DNA of 64,000 bases, from contig OX596343.1 in the NCBI GenBank assembly GCA_951394405.1, forward strand, positions 2,480,001 to 2,544,000. The letters run 5' to 3'. This document shows positions 34,600 through 48,472 of this stretch, in pieces. The position numbers and the translations under genes are program-made. Each line of letters opens with the position of its first letter. The first letter of the stretch is position 1. The DNA comes from Coprinellus micaceus (lineage: Eukaryota > Basidiomycota > Agaricomycetes > Agaricales > Psathyrellaceae). Below the pieces are notes generated by a model. That model did not search any database and was not told where the DNA came from. It worked only from the letters and a program-made list of their open reading frames with translations.

Positions 34600-36820
34600 A
34601 TGCTGAAAAGGCTTCTCAAACCACATGTTCCGGAGAGGGACGACCTTTCACTCCAGCTTCTGGCCACGAACGATCCTCTTTCCGATACGCAGCGGGCTCA
34701 GATACAGGATAAGATCGTGGTGCTGGAGGCCGAATTCACGCGAAGATCTGGGCGGACCTACTCGCTTGACCTCCACGAAAAGCTCTCGGCGAGAGCACAG
34801 CATTGCCATTCTGCTATCGAGGCGCACAGGGCCTTGCTATCACTCGTCAGAAGCATACCTCTGGAACTCCTTCAGCACATCTTCTCTTTCGTTGTCTTCC
34901 GGGAAGCCCCTGACACAATACACGGGCGCGTTCACGACAGAGCCGCTCTCTTCACACTCTGCGGCGTGTCGGCGCGCTGGCGCCTAGCCGCAACAACGAC
35001 TTGCACACTCTGGACCCACCTCTCTCCCCTTAGAATCACCTACCTGCGCATAAAGGACCTGACTCCGCTCACTCAGCTCTATCTATCGCGCTCTGGGTCC
35101 CTCCCGATGGCACTAACCATAGGCGTATGGAAAACATGGACAGGGGATGAAGAATCGCCCATCTTTGACGACGCGAACTCGAAGTTAGTCACTTACCTCG
35201 TGTCGATGTGCGACCGGTGGGGCTCTCTGGACTTGCTCATCCCAATAGGGTCCGTCGAGTGCCTTCTATCCAGTATTAGGGGAAGGCTTCCCTTGCTTTC
35301 CAGGCTCAAAATCGACTTTGAGCACTCGGGGAGGTTGGACGGTACCGTGCCTCTCCCCAAATTCGACTACTTCTCGAACGCACCACTTTTGCGGCGTGTC
35401 GATCTTTATTGCAAATACTCCAACAGTGGCCCTGCGGCGATCGACCTCCCGTGGTCCCAGCTCCGGGTTCTGCGGAGCAGGCTGAATAAGCAAAGTACAG
35501 CTGCCTACAAGGCGCTCATCAAATCCGGGCCTGTAAACTTGAGAAAGCTACACTACACCATGGAGCGCAAGTTCTGGGAAGGGCTCTCGCTTCCTATCAC
35601 TCCCTGGCTGCTCCCTAATCTGACAGATCTCCGTCTCTATCTCGCGTTCAACACAGCGAGCGAAGTCGCTTTGTTCATGGGGCATATCGACACCCTTTCG
35701 CTCCCTTCGCTAACCTCCTTGACCCTGGTCCATGATCACTACACATCCACTGGGCCATTGGAGGAGCTACCGAACAGGGTGGTATCCCTTATTCAACGGT
35801 CGAGATGTGACCTCAAAAGGTTGGCCATGATCGACCAGCGAGCACCGTGTGCGCAAGATGCTCTTCTTAATGTCCTTCAGCTTTGTCCCAATCTCACAGA
35901 CCTGGAAACGCAGAAGCCTACAGCCGAATTTCTCAGCCAACTTATCCCCCATTCAACGCCGTCCCCGCCTATCCTACCCCATTTAACCCATCTTAAAATC
36001 TATTGCGACTGGATCGACGAGGACCACGACAGAGTGGTGTCAATCCCAGCGTTGATGCGTGTGGTACTCTCGAGGACGGCAGCCCTTGGTCGCGTCGATT
36101 CCGACCCTCACCATCTTCGGCGACTCGAGGATGTCTACCTCGACGGGGTCGATCTTTCGCTTTTACAGAGCGACATAACCGAGTGGGAGTGCGAGAGAAT
36201 ACTTACGGAGGGGTGCCCGTCGGGCTCGGGGCCGAGACATGCCTCGTGCCACGGAACGTTGGAGTTGGCCCAAGAGGCAGCGGCCCAGTTGCACTCTTAC
36301 TGGGTCGCGCTTCAAGAGAATAAGGTGTACCTCCATGTGTACATGCAGACCGATAATGCTATACGAAAGCTCGAGAGGCTCCACCCGGAGCAATTGAACA
36401 TGCTGGTATTCCTTGTACGTCACCCAGTTCCCGTTTTATTTCGAGGTTCAATTTACTAACCCCGGGTCTCAGCGCACGGAGGTCATGCGCAAGTTAGTCA
36501 AGATCTATTGGACGGAAGTGGGAGATGTTGCCCTACGAGCGAGTCTTCTACAAATCCGAGATCGGGTGTCCCACCTTTTCCACAAATGGGAACCCGCTCT
36601 TCTTCGCAACATGAAAACCTGTCCATATCTCTGGAGGGAATCTCGCGATGGTGATGAAAGGTACTGGCGTGGGCGAGGCATCGGGGATGTACGCTTAATG
36701 TGCTGGAAGGCCAGAGAAGGTATGTCGCTCTTATGGCTGTGACCAAAATGAAATTGTAAGAATAACGGTTATCCAGGCGACATGGACGACGCCGCCCTCC
36801 GCAACCACCTTACCAAATGA
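34600..36820 (+). CDS. F-box domain protein
   Basis: Exons 34600-36405, 36473-36719 and 36777-36820 join in frame to 698 residues. An F-box-like segment SLVRSIPLELLQHIFSFVVF lies around residues 82-101, followed by CGVSARWRLAATTTCTLW, the usual continuation in basidiomycete F-box proteins. The rest is rich in Leu and resembles irregular leucine-rich repeats (for example LPNLTDLRLYLAF, LCPNLTDLETQKP). F-box proteins recruit substrates to SCF ubiquitin ligases; large families of this architecture are common in Agaricomycetes. The frame is open upstream to 34324 with no ATG in it, so the start at 34600 is the first in-frame ATG. A short upstream coding exon cannot be excluded. Confidence 0.75.
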
Positions 36821-38190
36821 AGGATCGCTACTTCGCAGGTTCTCCACCATTTTAAATCGGGTGTCGGGGCCGCAGTATATGCAGGAGTTAGGCTAGAAAG
36901 ACAGATGGTATAACACGCCCGCAGGTTCGCAATGGGGTAATTAACGTTCTATGGCCAAGGTGAGCATCGTGATCAATATTAGCGCCCAAACTTTATGGGG
37001 GCCACCGAACGAAGATCCTTGAAGTCGAGTCGGTATGCCCGGTGGAGTTCCGGCATCCGTACGTATGATTGCATGTATCCTGACCGAGGCATTGGGAGTT
37101 GCTAAGGTCGACCACGCAAATATGAGGGCCTCAAGATCGCCGAGGGGAGATCCCACCGAAGTCCGCCAAGGTGACGGGCCGGCATCGACATACCATATCA
37201 TGAATATACTCTAATCCTCGCGCTTCTTCGGAACGGGGTCGTTACTCGAACAGATATATCGACGTCCCACAATGCTTAGTGTCAGGGTTCTTCTAGATCT
37301 CGTCCAACATCGTCCACTCATTCGATGCTCCTGATCCTGCAAATTCTCGGACGGTACCGCCGCGGCGTGGTGACTACGTACTAGAAAGCAGCGAGCTTGG
37401 GGTCTTTCAGCGCTGCCATAACCTCGGTCTAATTACACGAGACGAATTAAACTCGGTTTTCAGCGTTCGGGTTTAAAACCCACAGGACACACAACTTGAG
37501 CCTAGGCCTCCCAAGCGCACATTCTACTCGGCTACAGGAAGGTTCCGATTCAAGGGGACCGACACGACCCTTGCCGGTTTCGAAACCTTGAAGGAAGCAG
37601 GACCCTGCAAGGCCAAAAGATCGCGGGTAGGTTGGCCCGGTGTGTGATGGTACCCGCTTCCCGAGGACCTCGGGAACGCCCGGTGCGGGCACTTAAGCGC
37701 CCAAGACTCAGCCACCGCCAGCTACGGATCATTCACCAGGACGCCGGCGCCCGAGATGAATATTGAATGGCCGCCGGCGCAAAGATGAAATAGGTATGGA
37801 CCAAGTATGAACACAATATGAAGGAACAAGGGTATAAAATGAGGGTATGGATAGCTTCGTGACATGAACAGGGCACTTGCTTAATGTACACATGTTGAAA
37901 ACATATTACTCTGATGTTGCCCACCATTGACAATTATAACGTAAAACCACCAGAGACCGGAATCCAAGAAACTTGAGGGGAGGAAGGGAGAAAGGGCTAT
38001 GGACGGGGGATCGTATACCTCGAGTTGGCTAGCTGAGGCATCTCGTATCCGAAGGTGGATTCCTCGTCTTTCCCACCTCTCCGTCCGGTGTCGAACTTGA
38101 CTATTGAGTTGTGCCGGGGTGTCTCGAGGGCTAGATGTTTCCAAAAACCACGCCATCAACATGGTGGAAGGAGAAGCATCATGACAGGTA
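36821..38190. other. Intergenic
   Basis: No supported gene. Contains the TTAAGCGCCC word at 37693-37702. Confidence 0.4.
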
Positions 38191-39977
38191 CTACGCACCA
38201 GCGTTCAGGGTGAGGATAGCTTGGGATCTTTCGTCGATGGTGATTACGACGTCGGTCTCGACTTGCCGTGATACGTGCACTTTGACGCCGCTTGCGTGGC
38301 CATCGTCTGGGGGCCTCCCTGCCGTCTTGAGGTTCAGAATGAGGCGAGACACCATAAGGCTTGTGATACTGCGGAGGGTAGCATGAGCTCAGATGGGCCT
38401 GGATGCTCGACAAAGGTGTACGTACAGAGTGCTAAAACTGGCGTTGATAGCCTTGATGTCGTCTTCCGCGAGCTAGTGCGTGACAAAGGTGAGATTCAGG
38501 GCGAAGCTAAGAGTCCCAAGCCAAGACCACGTACCATGAAGACCAGGACGTTCCCCAAGTTGGCGGCAAATATGACTGCGAAGTACACGATACCTGGAGT
38601 CCAGATCCTTTGTTAGTCCCGTAATCGCCGGAAGGGGAATACCTTCAAGGCCGCAACGCACCATCTCGAATAATCAGCACGAACAACGACATCGGTCTGC
38701 GCTTTTCCAGCTGCACGTGGTAGATCTGCAGCGTCTTATACAAGGTTAACGCGAAGATGACCGAGTCTACATGGAGCGGAAGTCATGTCAGCCACGTCCT
38801 CGAAGGTGGGCGTCGAGTGCCAGACATCTCGTGAGAGTGTCGACGGGGTCGGAGTCCCGGGAAGGAAGACCTACCAAAAATGAGCTCGGCGATCCATGTA
38901 AAGGCTATTCTCCTGTTGGCAGTAATACCGTTAGTTAACTGCTTAATTAAGACCTAAAAGCTGGGGACGGCCGAAGAGAATCGCAGGTGGAAGCCCAGAC
39001 TTACGTGTGATGTCTGCCCACTAATATACAGCCGACGAATTCTGCGATGCCGAAGACAATCGAAGGGAAAGGTCGAAGAAGGGACGGGTAGGGTTGGGTT
39101 AGAGGTTTGAAGAAGCCTTCGATGTCCACCTTATGGCACGCACCATCTGGTAAGTCTAGCCGAACTCCGTCTGTGAACGCCCACTGAATGATCGGGGAGG
39201 CCTCTAGTCAGTATTCTGCCAACGTAGTACGGAACGGAGTCGCACGCCGTTCCAGTGGAAGAGGGAAAAGCTCACGATCTTGAGGCCAAGCTCGACGGCA
39301 AGGAGAATCCAAGCAAATCCAGTGATCCACATGTCCCTCCCGAAGATGGCTCGTACACGGAGGATGAAGATCACTCCAATAGCAGCAGTTGCCACGATTT
39401 TCAAGGCTTCGGGGTACAAAATGTAATCGTTGCACACGTCCTCGTTCCAGCGCATGTGGAAGGCTAAGGATTCAATATTGGATTGGAGAAGGCGGATCGG
39501 TTTGGAGGAAGATGAGTGGGAACGTTAATGATAATTGATGCAAGGGAGGGGACGCACAGACGACGATAACGATGTAGCCTAACGGCAGGACGTATCGATT
39601 CTGTTTTTGGTACTAAGCTAGGGTTGGCCGACGCGTGAGGGAGGGGAGACTCACCAGTGCCCATAGTAGTGTCATGATATTGTACTTGGGTACAAGCCAA
39701 ATCGTATCCAACTCTTGACCAAATGTGAGGAACAGGTCGTAGTAGATCATGACTGGTGGAATACGGATGAGGAACATCGTTAGCACCATACCAGCTCAAA
39801 AAAAATACAAACGCACCAAACGACGCGAGGGAGTACATTTTCGCCGCCATCCTGCATGGTGAGATTGGTTAGGTCTGACGATGCGTACATGGATGATGCT
39901 GCGACGACGTACAGATGGTGGGCAGCACGGGCGAAAACATCATCTGCTCGAGGAACTAGGGTGTGTAGGAGGTCCAT
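38191..39977 (-). CDS. DUF6533-type seven-helix membrane protein (copy 3)
   Basis: Starts at ATG 39977 with MDLLHTLVPRADDVFARAAH; exon 1 ends at 39913 (GTACGT donor). The second exon begins MAAKMYSLASF and, after a short intron, continues MIYYDLFLTFGQELDTIWL, the DUF6533 signature. Further helices include YILYPEALKIVATAAIGVIF and GFAWILLAVELGLKIVSFSL. A short exon reads WAFTDGVRLDLPD. The end is SLMVSRLILNLKTAGRP followed by a polar tail and a stop at 38191. The gene is a close paralogue of copy 4, 2.3 kb away in the same orientation, with matching exon phases. Seven-helix topology suggests a receptor-like protein, but no ligand or function is established. I saw no frame-breaking lesion, though not every exon boundary was checked. 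Confidence 0.72.
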
Positions 39978-42291
39978 CTTTCATGCGCGCCAGCTTGGCT
40001 ACCCTTCCTTAAAACCCCAATGAAACAAGTGGGCGAGTCTTGAGATTGAGCAGGTCTGCGAACGACGAACTCAGAAACGGGCCCTCTGCGTCGGAGTTGC
40101 CGGGTGACGGATGCCTTCCAAGGACCGAAATGAGCGACTGGTCGAAAGGAGCGTGAGGACGTGGCGAGGAGAGAGAGCCAAGCAAGAGGAGGCTCACACA
40201 GGAACGGACGGCGACGCAGGAATGTGGGGCGCGTGCAGTGAGGTACTCAGGGAGCTCCACGAAGCGCTGGCAACGGGCAACCAGCCATGCACACAAGAAG
40301 ACTTCTCCTTGATATGTATTCCTGTGTCCGCATATGGCTCGGACTGTCAAACTGCGAGCGCGGGGGAATGTCTATCGTGCATCGGGCCTACTGGCCAATG
40401 GGTGTATGTAAAAGCAGGGTCAGCTTGTTCAAAGGAAGCTCGACAAAAGGGCTTAGTGGCCACTTACGGATAACGGACCCGTCTCTGAATCCGTGATTGG
40501 AAGCTATGAGATTCGCCTTTAGATTCAGATTGGGCGATATTCGTGATAAGCGGACAGTCGGGTGACGGGAGTTTGATCATAGTCTGCCCGATACTCCGTA
40601 ATCGTCTAAATTCGAGCTTTCCCCCACCATTCCAAACGCAGGGTTCGAGGGCGAGGTTGAATGTTTAAGGGTTGGAGCAAGAGTCGTACAAGGGACGATG
40701 TGGAGAAGGAAGCAATTAAGCGCCCAGCCAGCGTATCAGTGAGAATCACTTTCCCGCGCGGCCTTTACGCGCCCCTAGCTAGTCAAATCGGTGAAGAGCA
40801 ACGCTTGTTTGCCCACAAAAAGAGCGCAGAATGTAAAGCCCCTTGAGATTCGTACCCACAAACCTCAGACATGTCTTGACTATCATCGAATAGAATGATG
40901 AAGTCCGTTCAAGGATCACCCACACGCCTACGATGATCTATACCAGCTACAGCAGACGTCATTCCATACATACATAAAAAGGGCGGTGAAAACGTACTAC
41001 TTGGCAGTGCACTTCAATGGCATTTTGTCTGCCCAGAATTCGAGCTTTCTCGCTCGTTATCTGAATTCTTGCCTGTGGGAGTGTTGCTGCGTCACCATCG
41101 AGAAGAAGCGTCGAACGATCAGCACCACCCGCCGTTGGCGCCTTCGATGCGATCAGATCACCAGGAAGCCTACCCCCGCCGTACGGCCAGCCGGTCTTCT
41201 GACATGCTCTGTGGGAACAATCTAGGCGCCCGTGTTATAAGCGACAAGGAAGAGTCGACCAGGACAGTATGTAGCCGGATACTATCAGACTGATCCTGTC
41301 ATGATAAAGACTTCAAAAGGTATCCAGGTCTCAAGGTCGCAGCCCGTGAGCGGGACACAGAGGCCTATCAGCGGGAACCAGAGGGGACGGTTCGATGTCG
41401 TACAGATTCCGTAGCATACGGGCTTGGGATACCATGTAAGTAAAAGTCGTCTCACGGAGATTGCTGGAAGCCAGATGCATCGAGAGGGTGGTTCCCAAGG
41501 GGTCGCAATCGAACGTGCAGCTGAAGATAGGGGAGTACCTGGGAGCACTATCGGCTAATGCTCAAGATAGATCGCCGCTATAGGTTGCCTCAATTCGAAA
41601 TCCAGAAGACGGAGCAGCTCAAGAAAAACGCACAGGAAGAAAACCATCAGACGCTACCCCGAATTGCCCCAACGCTCTGTCGTTGAGAGGATCATGACGT
41701 CGGGGCAGCGGTTCTGGAGGTTTAGCGCCGACGCCAGATAAGGTGGGCGCCAAACCGATCACTCACCCTGGTAACCACCGCATGGGAAATTGTTTGCCTG
41801 CAGGGGATTGTGCCTGCAAGGAGTCCTCCCAGAGGATGGGGTCGTCTGTCCGCCTGGGTTAGGGGTTCAAATGAGCGCAAAGCGTCGTACCCCTCGCAGC
41901 TCCAGCGCACAAGTTCGCCGGTGGTAGCTATCTGATATCTAGATAAAAATATCACCAGATTGGAGGCCAGGGCTCCCTTGCACTAGACATCAAGCTCAAG
42001 ACGGCGAAGACGAATGCCAGTCGACGAGGATCAAGGGTAGGAATGCAGAGGTCACCAGAGTCGAAGCACCATACCCAAGGCGCAAGGCCCGGAGACGCCG
42101 ACGAAAGTTGACAACTCAAACCACCGCCCACACATGCCTATTCTTACGCCCGCGTGAGGAACGGAAATGAGACTCAGGTCTCGTTTCGCCTGCCAACCTT
42201 ATAATCCCTTGCGGAGAATCTCTGTAGATCTAGTGTTCACTGGCAAGTACAATCCTCGAATCCCGAGAGCCAGAAAGTCCCCTCTTAGCTT
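39978..42291. other. Spacer between two DUF6533 paralogues
   Basis: No supported gene. Short open frames on both strands show no domain, and I could not align any part to the DUF6533 copies. TTAAGCGCCC is present at 40726-40735. Confidence 0.35.
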
Positions 42292-43789
42292 TTATACTTT
42301 GATCACCCTACTCCATCTCTTCGACGAACTCGACGAAGAGATCCTGCCGATCTCCTGCCTCGTGACCCACAGATCCTTCAACTCTACCGCCCCCGACGGA
42401 CCCTCTGTCGACATCGTAACCCCAACCCTGAACTCTTCTTCTCCTTCCTGACTTCCTTCGTTCGAATCTACGTACCCGCCTTCTTTCGATATATCGTCTT
42501 CTGTGTCATCGCCCACGACGTAAGTTTGGTGGTGGTGGCGATGCGGTGGTTCCTCGTCGTCGGACTGGGGGATGCCTGAGACCCTCCCGCCGCTCGCCCA
42601 CACCGACGTCGTTTGGGCGGCGTTTTTGAGGTTGAGGATGAGTCGGGAAACCATGAGGGAGGTAATGAGTGTGCTGAAACTCGCGTTGATGGCTTTGATA
42701 CCTGGTTCTGATGACCACTGCACGCCATACCAAGGGATATTGATATACGTTAGCGCGATACTCCCCATCATGGCGACCGGCAGAGGAAGGAGAGATACGC
42801 ACAAGGAATATAGATAAAGTGATAGCGTTGGCGGCGAAGATGACTGCGAAGTAAGTCACGCCGTCTTTCATAATGAGGTGAATGAGCGTGTGCGGCCTCC
42901 TGGACCCAGGTTGGTCTGACTGGTGTTGAAAACGATAGTGGCGGAATGTGCGATGGAATGTGAGGAGAAAGACAATGGTGTCTATAATATCGCGATATCG
43001 TGAGCGATTTCTGATACAATGACGTAGAGGGAGGCTCACCGAATACGAGCTCAGAGATCCAAGTAAAAGAAAAACGAAGGTGATTCCGGCCGACGAGTAT
43101 ACAGCCTACAAGGCCTTCAGGCAGGTCCAACCTGCCTCCGTCCGTGAACGCCCACTAGCGCAAACACTCATCAGCCTCGGTTTTACCCGACTCTAGCCCA
43201 AGTAGCACTGACGATCTTGATGCACAACTCCGCTACGAGCAGCGACATCCCCACCACCGCGACGATTGTGCTTTTCCCGTATATCGCGTATAACCTGAGG
43301 ACGAAGATGATGCCGATAACGAGGGTGATGACAACCTTGAGGGCTTCGGGGTACAGGATGTAGCGGTCGCACGTCTCGGGGGCCCAGTCCATATGGAAAG
43401 AGGCGATAACTACGATGTAGCCTAGTGGGGCTACGTAGCGGTTCTAGATTCATTTGTTAGCTTTATTTCAGAGATGGTTTCTCAGGCATCCACTTTGTGA
43501 AGAACGCCCAACGCGTGGGTGACGGAGCAAGGAGGAGTAATATGCTCACCAAAGTCCAAAGTAGCGTCATATAAGTGTACTGAGGCTGCATCCATATCTT
43601 CTCGACCTCGTCGGGCATGGTGAGCGCGATATCGTAAAATAGCATCACGCAGGACGCGAGGGAGTACATTTTAGAGGCCATCCTGCGGAGTTGCGAGATC
43701 GTGAGCCATGTTTCCTAGAACAAGGAGGACACGTACAGATAATGAGCGGTCTTCGCAAGGTGAGCTGGGTCGAGTGAAACCGGATCCAT
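42292..43789 (-). CDS. DUF6533-type seven-helix membrane protein (copy 4)
   Basis: Starts at ATG 43789 (MDPVSLDPAHLAKTAHYL; exon 1 to 43737), followed by MASKMYSLASCVMLFYDIAL then TMPDEVEKIW, YILYPEALKVVITLVIGIIF and LLVAELCIKIVSA. It continues with LVGCILVGRNHLRFSFTWIS, a helix YFAVIFAANAITLSIFLV, and SLMVSRLILNLKNA. The cytoplasmic tail is polar with His-rich, Asp/Glu-rich and Ser-rich runs, ending at the TAA at 42292. Exon order and phases match copy 3 at 38.2-40.0 kb, so these two arose by tandem duplication. No lesion seen. Function unknown; the tail is longer than in copy 3. Confidence 0.75.
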
Positions 43790-45860
43790 GGCTGATAGTA
43801 GCTGTTGGTCCTTGGGATAGCTGCTTATACAAACGGTGCTGTTATGCACGCTGCAATGGACATTCACATTCCCACTAGAGAGTTTCGGTGAGCTGGAAGG
43901 GAAGACTCGAGAGAAGTGGGGCGCTCTCGAGAGTCCATTCATATAAGCATGGCCGTCTAGTGGGGCATCACGGTTCGATAGTATTTACCAGCCTACCATA
44001 TGGATAGTGATGGCTTTACGAACGCTTGTTGGCACTTACGATAGCTTCCCTCCGGTCGATAGGGAGGTGGGTGATTAATGCAGGGTCCATACAGAAATAC
44101 CCACACCGACGAGCGTTCCATGCTGTGAGCGAGTGAATCCAGTCGCGGGCGTCGTTCCGAGGGCGGAAATGTACATCAATGAAAGGGGGCGGAGATCACT
44201 TAGCGCCTTCGGGTTAGTCTGGGAAAGCTCGAAGCCTAACAGCATGAGTGGACGAAAGGCGGCTTGAGAATCACAAGGGATCGACGCACCATGAGTGGCA
44301 AAAGCAAGACATACATATGGTAGGTAGGCGTTGAGTCGAAGCTCGAGAAGACTGCTTCTCGCAACGGGGACCGTTCGAAGGAAGAATGGCGTGCGATTTC
44401 CTTCCGTAAACCAAGGTACAAGCTGGTACAAGTGACAAACTAGCCCTCGATCTGGCTTCTAAACCAATTTTCGAGGGCCTTACCAGGGCCGTAGCCCGAC
44501 TGCGTGAGTGCGGAGCTGACTTGTGACTGCCCGCGACACTCGTGGATACTGTTGGCCACATTGAAGCTTCCTTTCTTGCCCTCACCCGCAAGCCGAAGCA
44601 TGGAAAAAGGACTAGGGTGCCAAGTGGCCTTCCTTCAAGGCCCTCCTATGGCAGGTGCCAGGCTATGGAATGGAAACATGTATATTAGAAAGTTCAATCT
44701 GGTTTGAGTTGGTTAGAACGGCTGAGGCCATCGTTAAGAAGCTCACCTCGCAAAGCCTCACAATCATTACTTTTCAGGATGATCTTGGCCGTCCTTTCTC
44801 CAGTGACCACCCGTCGCCATTGACGGGCGCTTATGCACAAACAGTCTCGAACTGGGGGCGCAGTCTGCGAGAACCCCTAGATCTGGGGGAGAGGGGCTGA
44901 GAGCAAGCCCTCGTCGTTGTCTCTCATCGTCGTCATGGTGCAAGTTCAAGGAACGGCATCCGCCGGCAAAATTCCACGCCCACCGGGCCACACGCTGTGA
45001 CGTCGTGATGTGATGTGATCCCAGGTTGTTCATTGACGCCCACCCGAACAGGCCTCCGAGAATTAATTATGTCTACGTGCGGGGAAACAAAGGTATTTGC
45101 CTCGAAGATGACCTTTATCCAGCACTGATTGTTTTTTGTATTCGAGGAGCTCATCCTTGAGGATGATCAAGCGTCCTTGTCATCTACGCCAAGGCAGGTT
45201 CCGGTTGTTGGCATGCCTTGACGTTGAGAATGGTGGCTGCCCGCCGATGAGGCGCCAACAAAACGTGCCTGGCTTGTTCTGGGCAAATTGGTGCTTGGTT
45301 GAGGTGTAAAATCACCGGAACCAGTGCCACCCTCCACACCCTCCCTTTCTTCGTTTCCTCCACCTCGAGCTACCCCTCCGCCGTTGCGCTGGCTTGATGC
45401 TGGCTGGCATCACGTACCGCCCGCAGGCTCAGGTGGCATCGATCCCTTAATGTCCTACAAGGCCGGGCAGGTTCAAGAACGGGTCGAGTTTCCTCAAACC
45501 AATCGCAGGCGATTGGAACTATCGATGATCCATTTTTACGACGTTCTGACACAAATTTTCACGACGAAAACGGAGACGGCCGCTTCCGAACGGCCCATGA
45601 ATGTCTCGGGGACAAGGGTCAGGTCCCTCGAATCCACACCACGAGAAGAGCATTCATCACGCGAAAGGAGGACAGCACATGAGCCAGGTGACTCCCCATC
45701 GCTCTTGGCGCCGTGTTGGGGGTCGAATGAGTGCGGGAATGTAAAGTGTAAGACCCAGCAAAAGAGGTACGTCGAACAACATGCGCCTTCGGCCTGTCTC
45801 ATCTTTTTGTATTGACGATGCAGTAAAAGCGCAGGAGGGTTCAACGGCGGGAAAGCAACG
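43790..45860. other. Intergenic, no supported gene
   Basis: A minus-strand frame at 44431-44075 and plus-strand frame at 45324-45815 are the longest, but neither shows a domain. The latter may be leader sequence of the next gene. GGGCGCTTA occurs at 44825-44833. Confidence 0.35.
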
Positions 45861-45874
45861 ACATTCACCCTCGC

Positions 45875-48472
45875 TTGTTCGTGTTCGGCTGTCTTACCCT
45901 CCTTCTCTGCTCACGCCCTTCCCCAGCACCCCAGTCGAGCTGCACCGATGCCACTGTCTCGGCCTCAACGAGGTGTAAAACAGCAGTCGAACGAGCCGCC
46001 CTGACCATGCCTGAAAGCGCCCAAATAGACGGAGGTTCTACTTTGTCAACCTATTGGTACCCCTCGAGCCCTTGCTCATCTACCACACATAACTCCTACC
46101 CTCTCCCGACCTCCACATCTACGACCGGTGACGTTCGATACCCGTGCAGGCTGCCACATACCATGGATTCGGATACAGTCGCACCAACCACTCCGATCAC
46201 AGAGATTCAGACGTCTACCATCCCCTCTTCTACAACCATAACGCTCACGGAAGGGGATCCCTCCTCCACCATCGCATCCGGTGTTTCAACTATCACGCTC
46301 ACGTCTACTCCTACCACGACCAATTCGAGACCCACCCAGCCGGAATCTTCGTCATTAGGCACTAGCCCCGAGGAGACACCTTCTCCCAGTGCGACGGAGA
46401 GTGACCCCCCAGCGCCTCCGACGTTGTCCACCTCTCCCTCCGAATCGCCTACGTCTACTCGTTCTCCAGGTACCCAGACCGAATCGGATTCCGAGACCAC
46501 CACCTCTTCCTCAACTTCTACGTCTACTTTAGACACCGAGAGCGAAACCACCTCGTCAACGGCGCCTACTCCTACATCATCGACCACCTCTATTCCCACT
46601 TCTAGTGAATCAGAAACCTTGCCAACGACCACAATGAGCACCATCGAAGAGACCAGTACGACATCTGAGGCAGAGCCATCGACGATCCTTATCCCAGCTC
46701 CGACGCCTGTGTCCAGCTCAACCGTCCGCTCTGCGAGCCGAGGTGACTTTTCTTCCCCGTTCACTCCGCGTAGGTTTTCATCACGCGTCGCCCCACAGCG
46801 TCGACACCCACCCCTCGAACGAGGACTATCACCCGTTCCACGCTCTCCACCTCCACCTTTACCAGCGTCGTGACGCGTACTTTCACCGACGGTACTTTAA
46901 CCACGACCTTTACCAGTACGACCGTCATCGAGACTGGAGTACTCGCTACCGATGTCCCAGACCCCACTGGGTATGTTTCTTCTCCCCGAACCCGTCTCCC
47001 TCACAATAAGAGCAACGGCACTCACTCCGCACTGTTCGCTTCATAGCTTCGCAATGAACGGCCCCGGAATAATTGGCGTCTCAGTTGGTTCAGCCGTTGG
47101 CCTCCTACTGCTCGTGCTATGCCTTTTCTTCTGCCTCCGCCGTCTCCGCAGACGCGCCTCGCCCTCGAATTCATCTAACAATTCCTCCACCTCCGTCATC
47201 GGCCCAGGGAACGGCGGCTGGAGCCCCCCACTCCGAGACGATGATGAGAAGCACATGCGCCTGATCTCGGACCGCATGAAGGGGTTGTACGGGGCAGCTG
47301 CGGCCGCATTCAGCCATCTCAATATCACCTCGAGCGCATCGGCGAGGAATGGGAGGACGGGGATGGATGATATGGAGAAAGGGTTGAGCAGGGACGTGAG
47401 TACAAGGAGTGGAGCGGCGAGCGATGAGAGCACTGCTGTGGGACATGCTCCTGCGCCTCCAAGCTACGGACATGCCTCTAGGATTGGCTCTAGCTCGGAT
47501 CACAAGAAGGAAACTAAGAACCAAGGCAACGCGAAGGCTCGTCGTAGCCTCGATTCTGCCGTCGGTGTCGGAACCGTAGAAGATGATCAAGTTCTCGGCG
47601 TCACGGGAACTGCTAGCGTCCGTAAGCACAACTCGCTCTACGGACCACGCCCATACCCTGGTAGCGCTCGCACCACCCGACGTTACAGCTCGACCCCGAC
47701 CTCTCTCACCCAGCATCTTGAGTCAACCCAAACCGAGGGGGCTGGTCATCCCGAACTCTCAGGGGTCTCGGAGTTCGGTGAAATACCCCTCCCGGAAGAA
47801 ACGAAGCAGGGAAGTCAGAAGGGTTCTCCGTGGTACCGACTCTCTTCGAATGGCAGACGCCCGGACATCCCCAATCCGTTCAGCACGGCTAGCAGCAGCA
47901 GCGAGAGTATCAAAGGCATGATTGAGATTCCCTCGATGATCCCTCTTTCTATGCACTCTGGTGCAGGACCTCCAACTTCTATGCGTCCTCCCCCGTCACT
48001 ACTTAGCCCTCCTCGCCCCATTGCGCACACCCCCGTCGTCATCGACACAAACGCTGGCTCTATCCGCTCGATTCCTCCCCCCATCCTCACGTTCCCTCGC
48101 TCGATCACAGGCAACTCCTACACCAATACCTCATCGGGGAACCCCTTCATCCCCCCTGCTCCTCCTTCCCCGGCATTCTCCCAGGATACGATCACAGACG
48201 ATGCATCGAGCTTCAGGAGGGAGGGGCTGCTGAACCCAGGTTTGGTCTCCGGGATGGGCAGTCCTAACAGTCCGAGGATCGAGCAGGCGAATAGTATCGC
48301 GAGTCTGAGGGACCATTTGGATTATTCGAGACCGATCGGTAGTGGGCTGGTGAACGTGGTGGAGAGGCACGATAGCATCAACACACTGGGGAGCCTCGGC
48401 AGCGTCAGGGAGGAGGCAAAGGGGGCAAAAGGTGACACGAGAGAGAAGGATAAAGAAGGAGAGAACGCGTGA
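45875..48472 (+). CDS. Ser/Thr-rich single-pass membrane protein
   Basis: Coding regions 45875-46742, 46799-46970 and 47047-48472 join with consistent phases across two introns. The long outer part is extremely rich in Ser and Thr, typical of an O-glycosylated fungal wall-facing domain. A hydrophobic helix (GIIGVSVGSAVGLLLLVLCL) follows near 47060-47130, then Arg-rich RRLRRR and a 440-residue polar tail. The overall shape resembles fungal wall sensors of the Mid2/Wsc kind, but no WSC or other named domain is seen, so that is an analogy only. The true start is unclear: the frame opens at 45875 without an ATG. A signal peptide may be encoded in an upstream exon, or lie in the hydrophobic stretch near 45.87-45.91 kb. 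Confidence 0.7.

Noticed and set aside
46207..46764. 185-codon minus-strand frame opposite the Ser/Thr-rich gene
   Set aside because: It is the complement of the repetitive Thr/Ser codons, giving Val/Glu/Asp-rich shadow text; the plus strand has consistent splice sites and a membrane helix.
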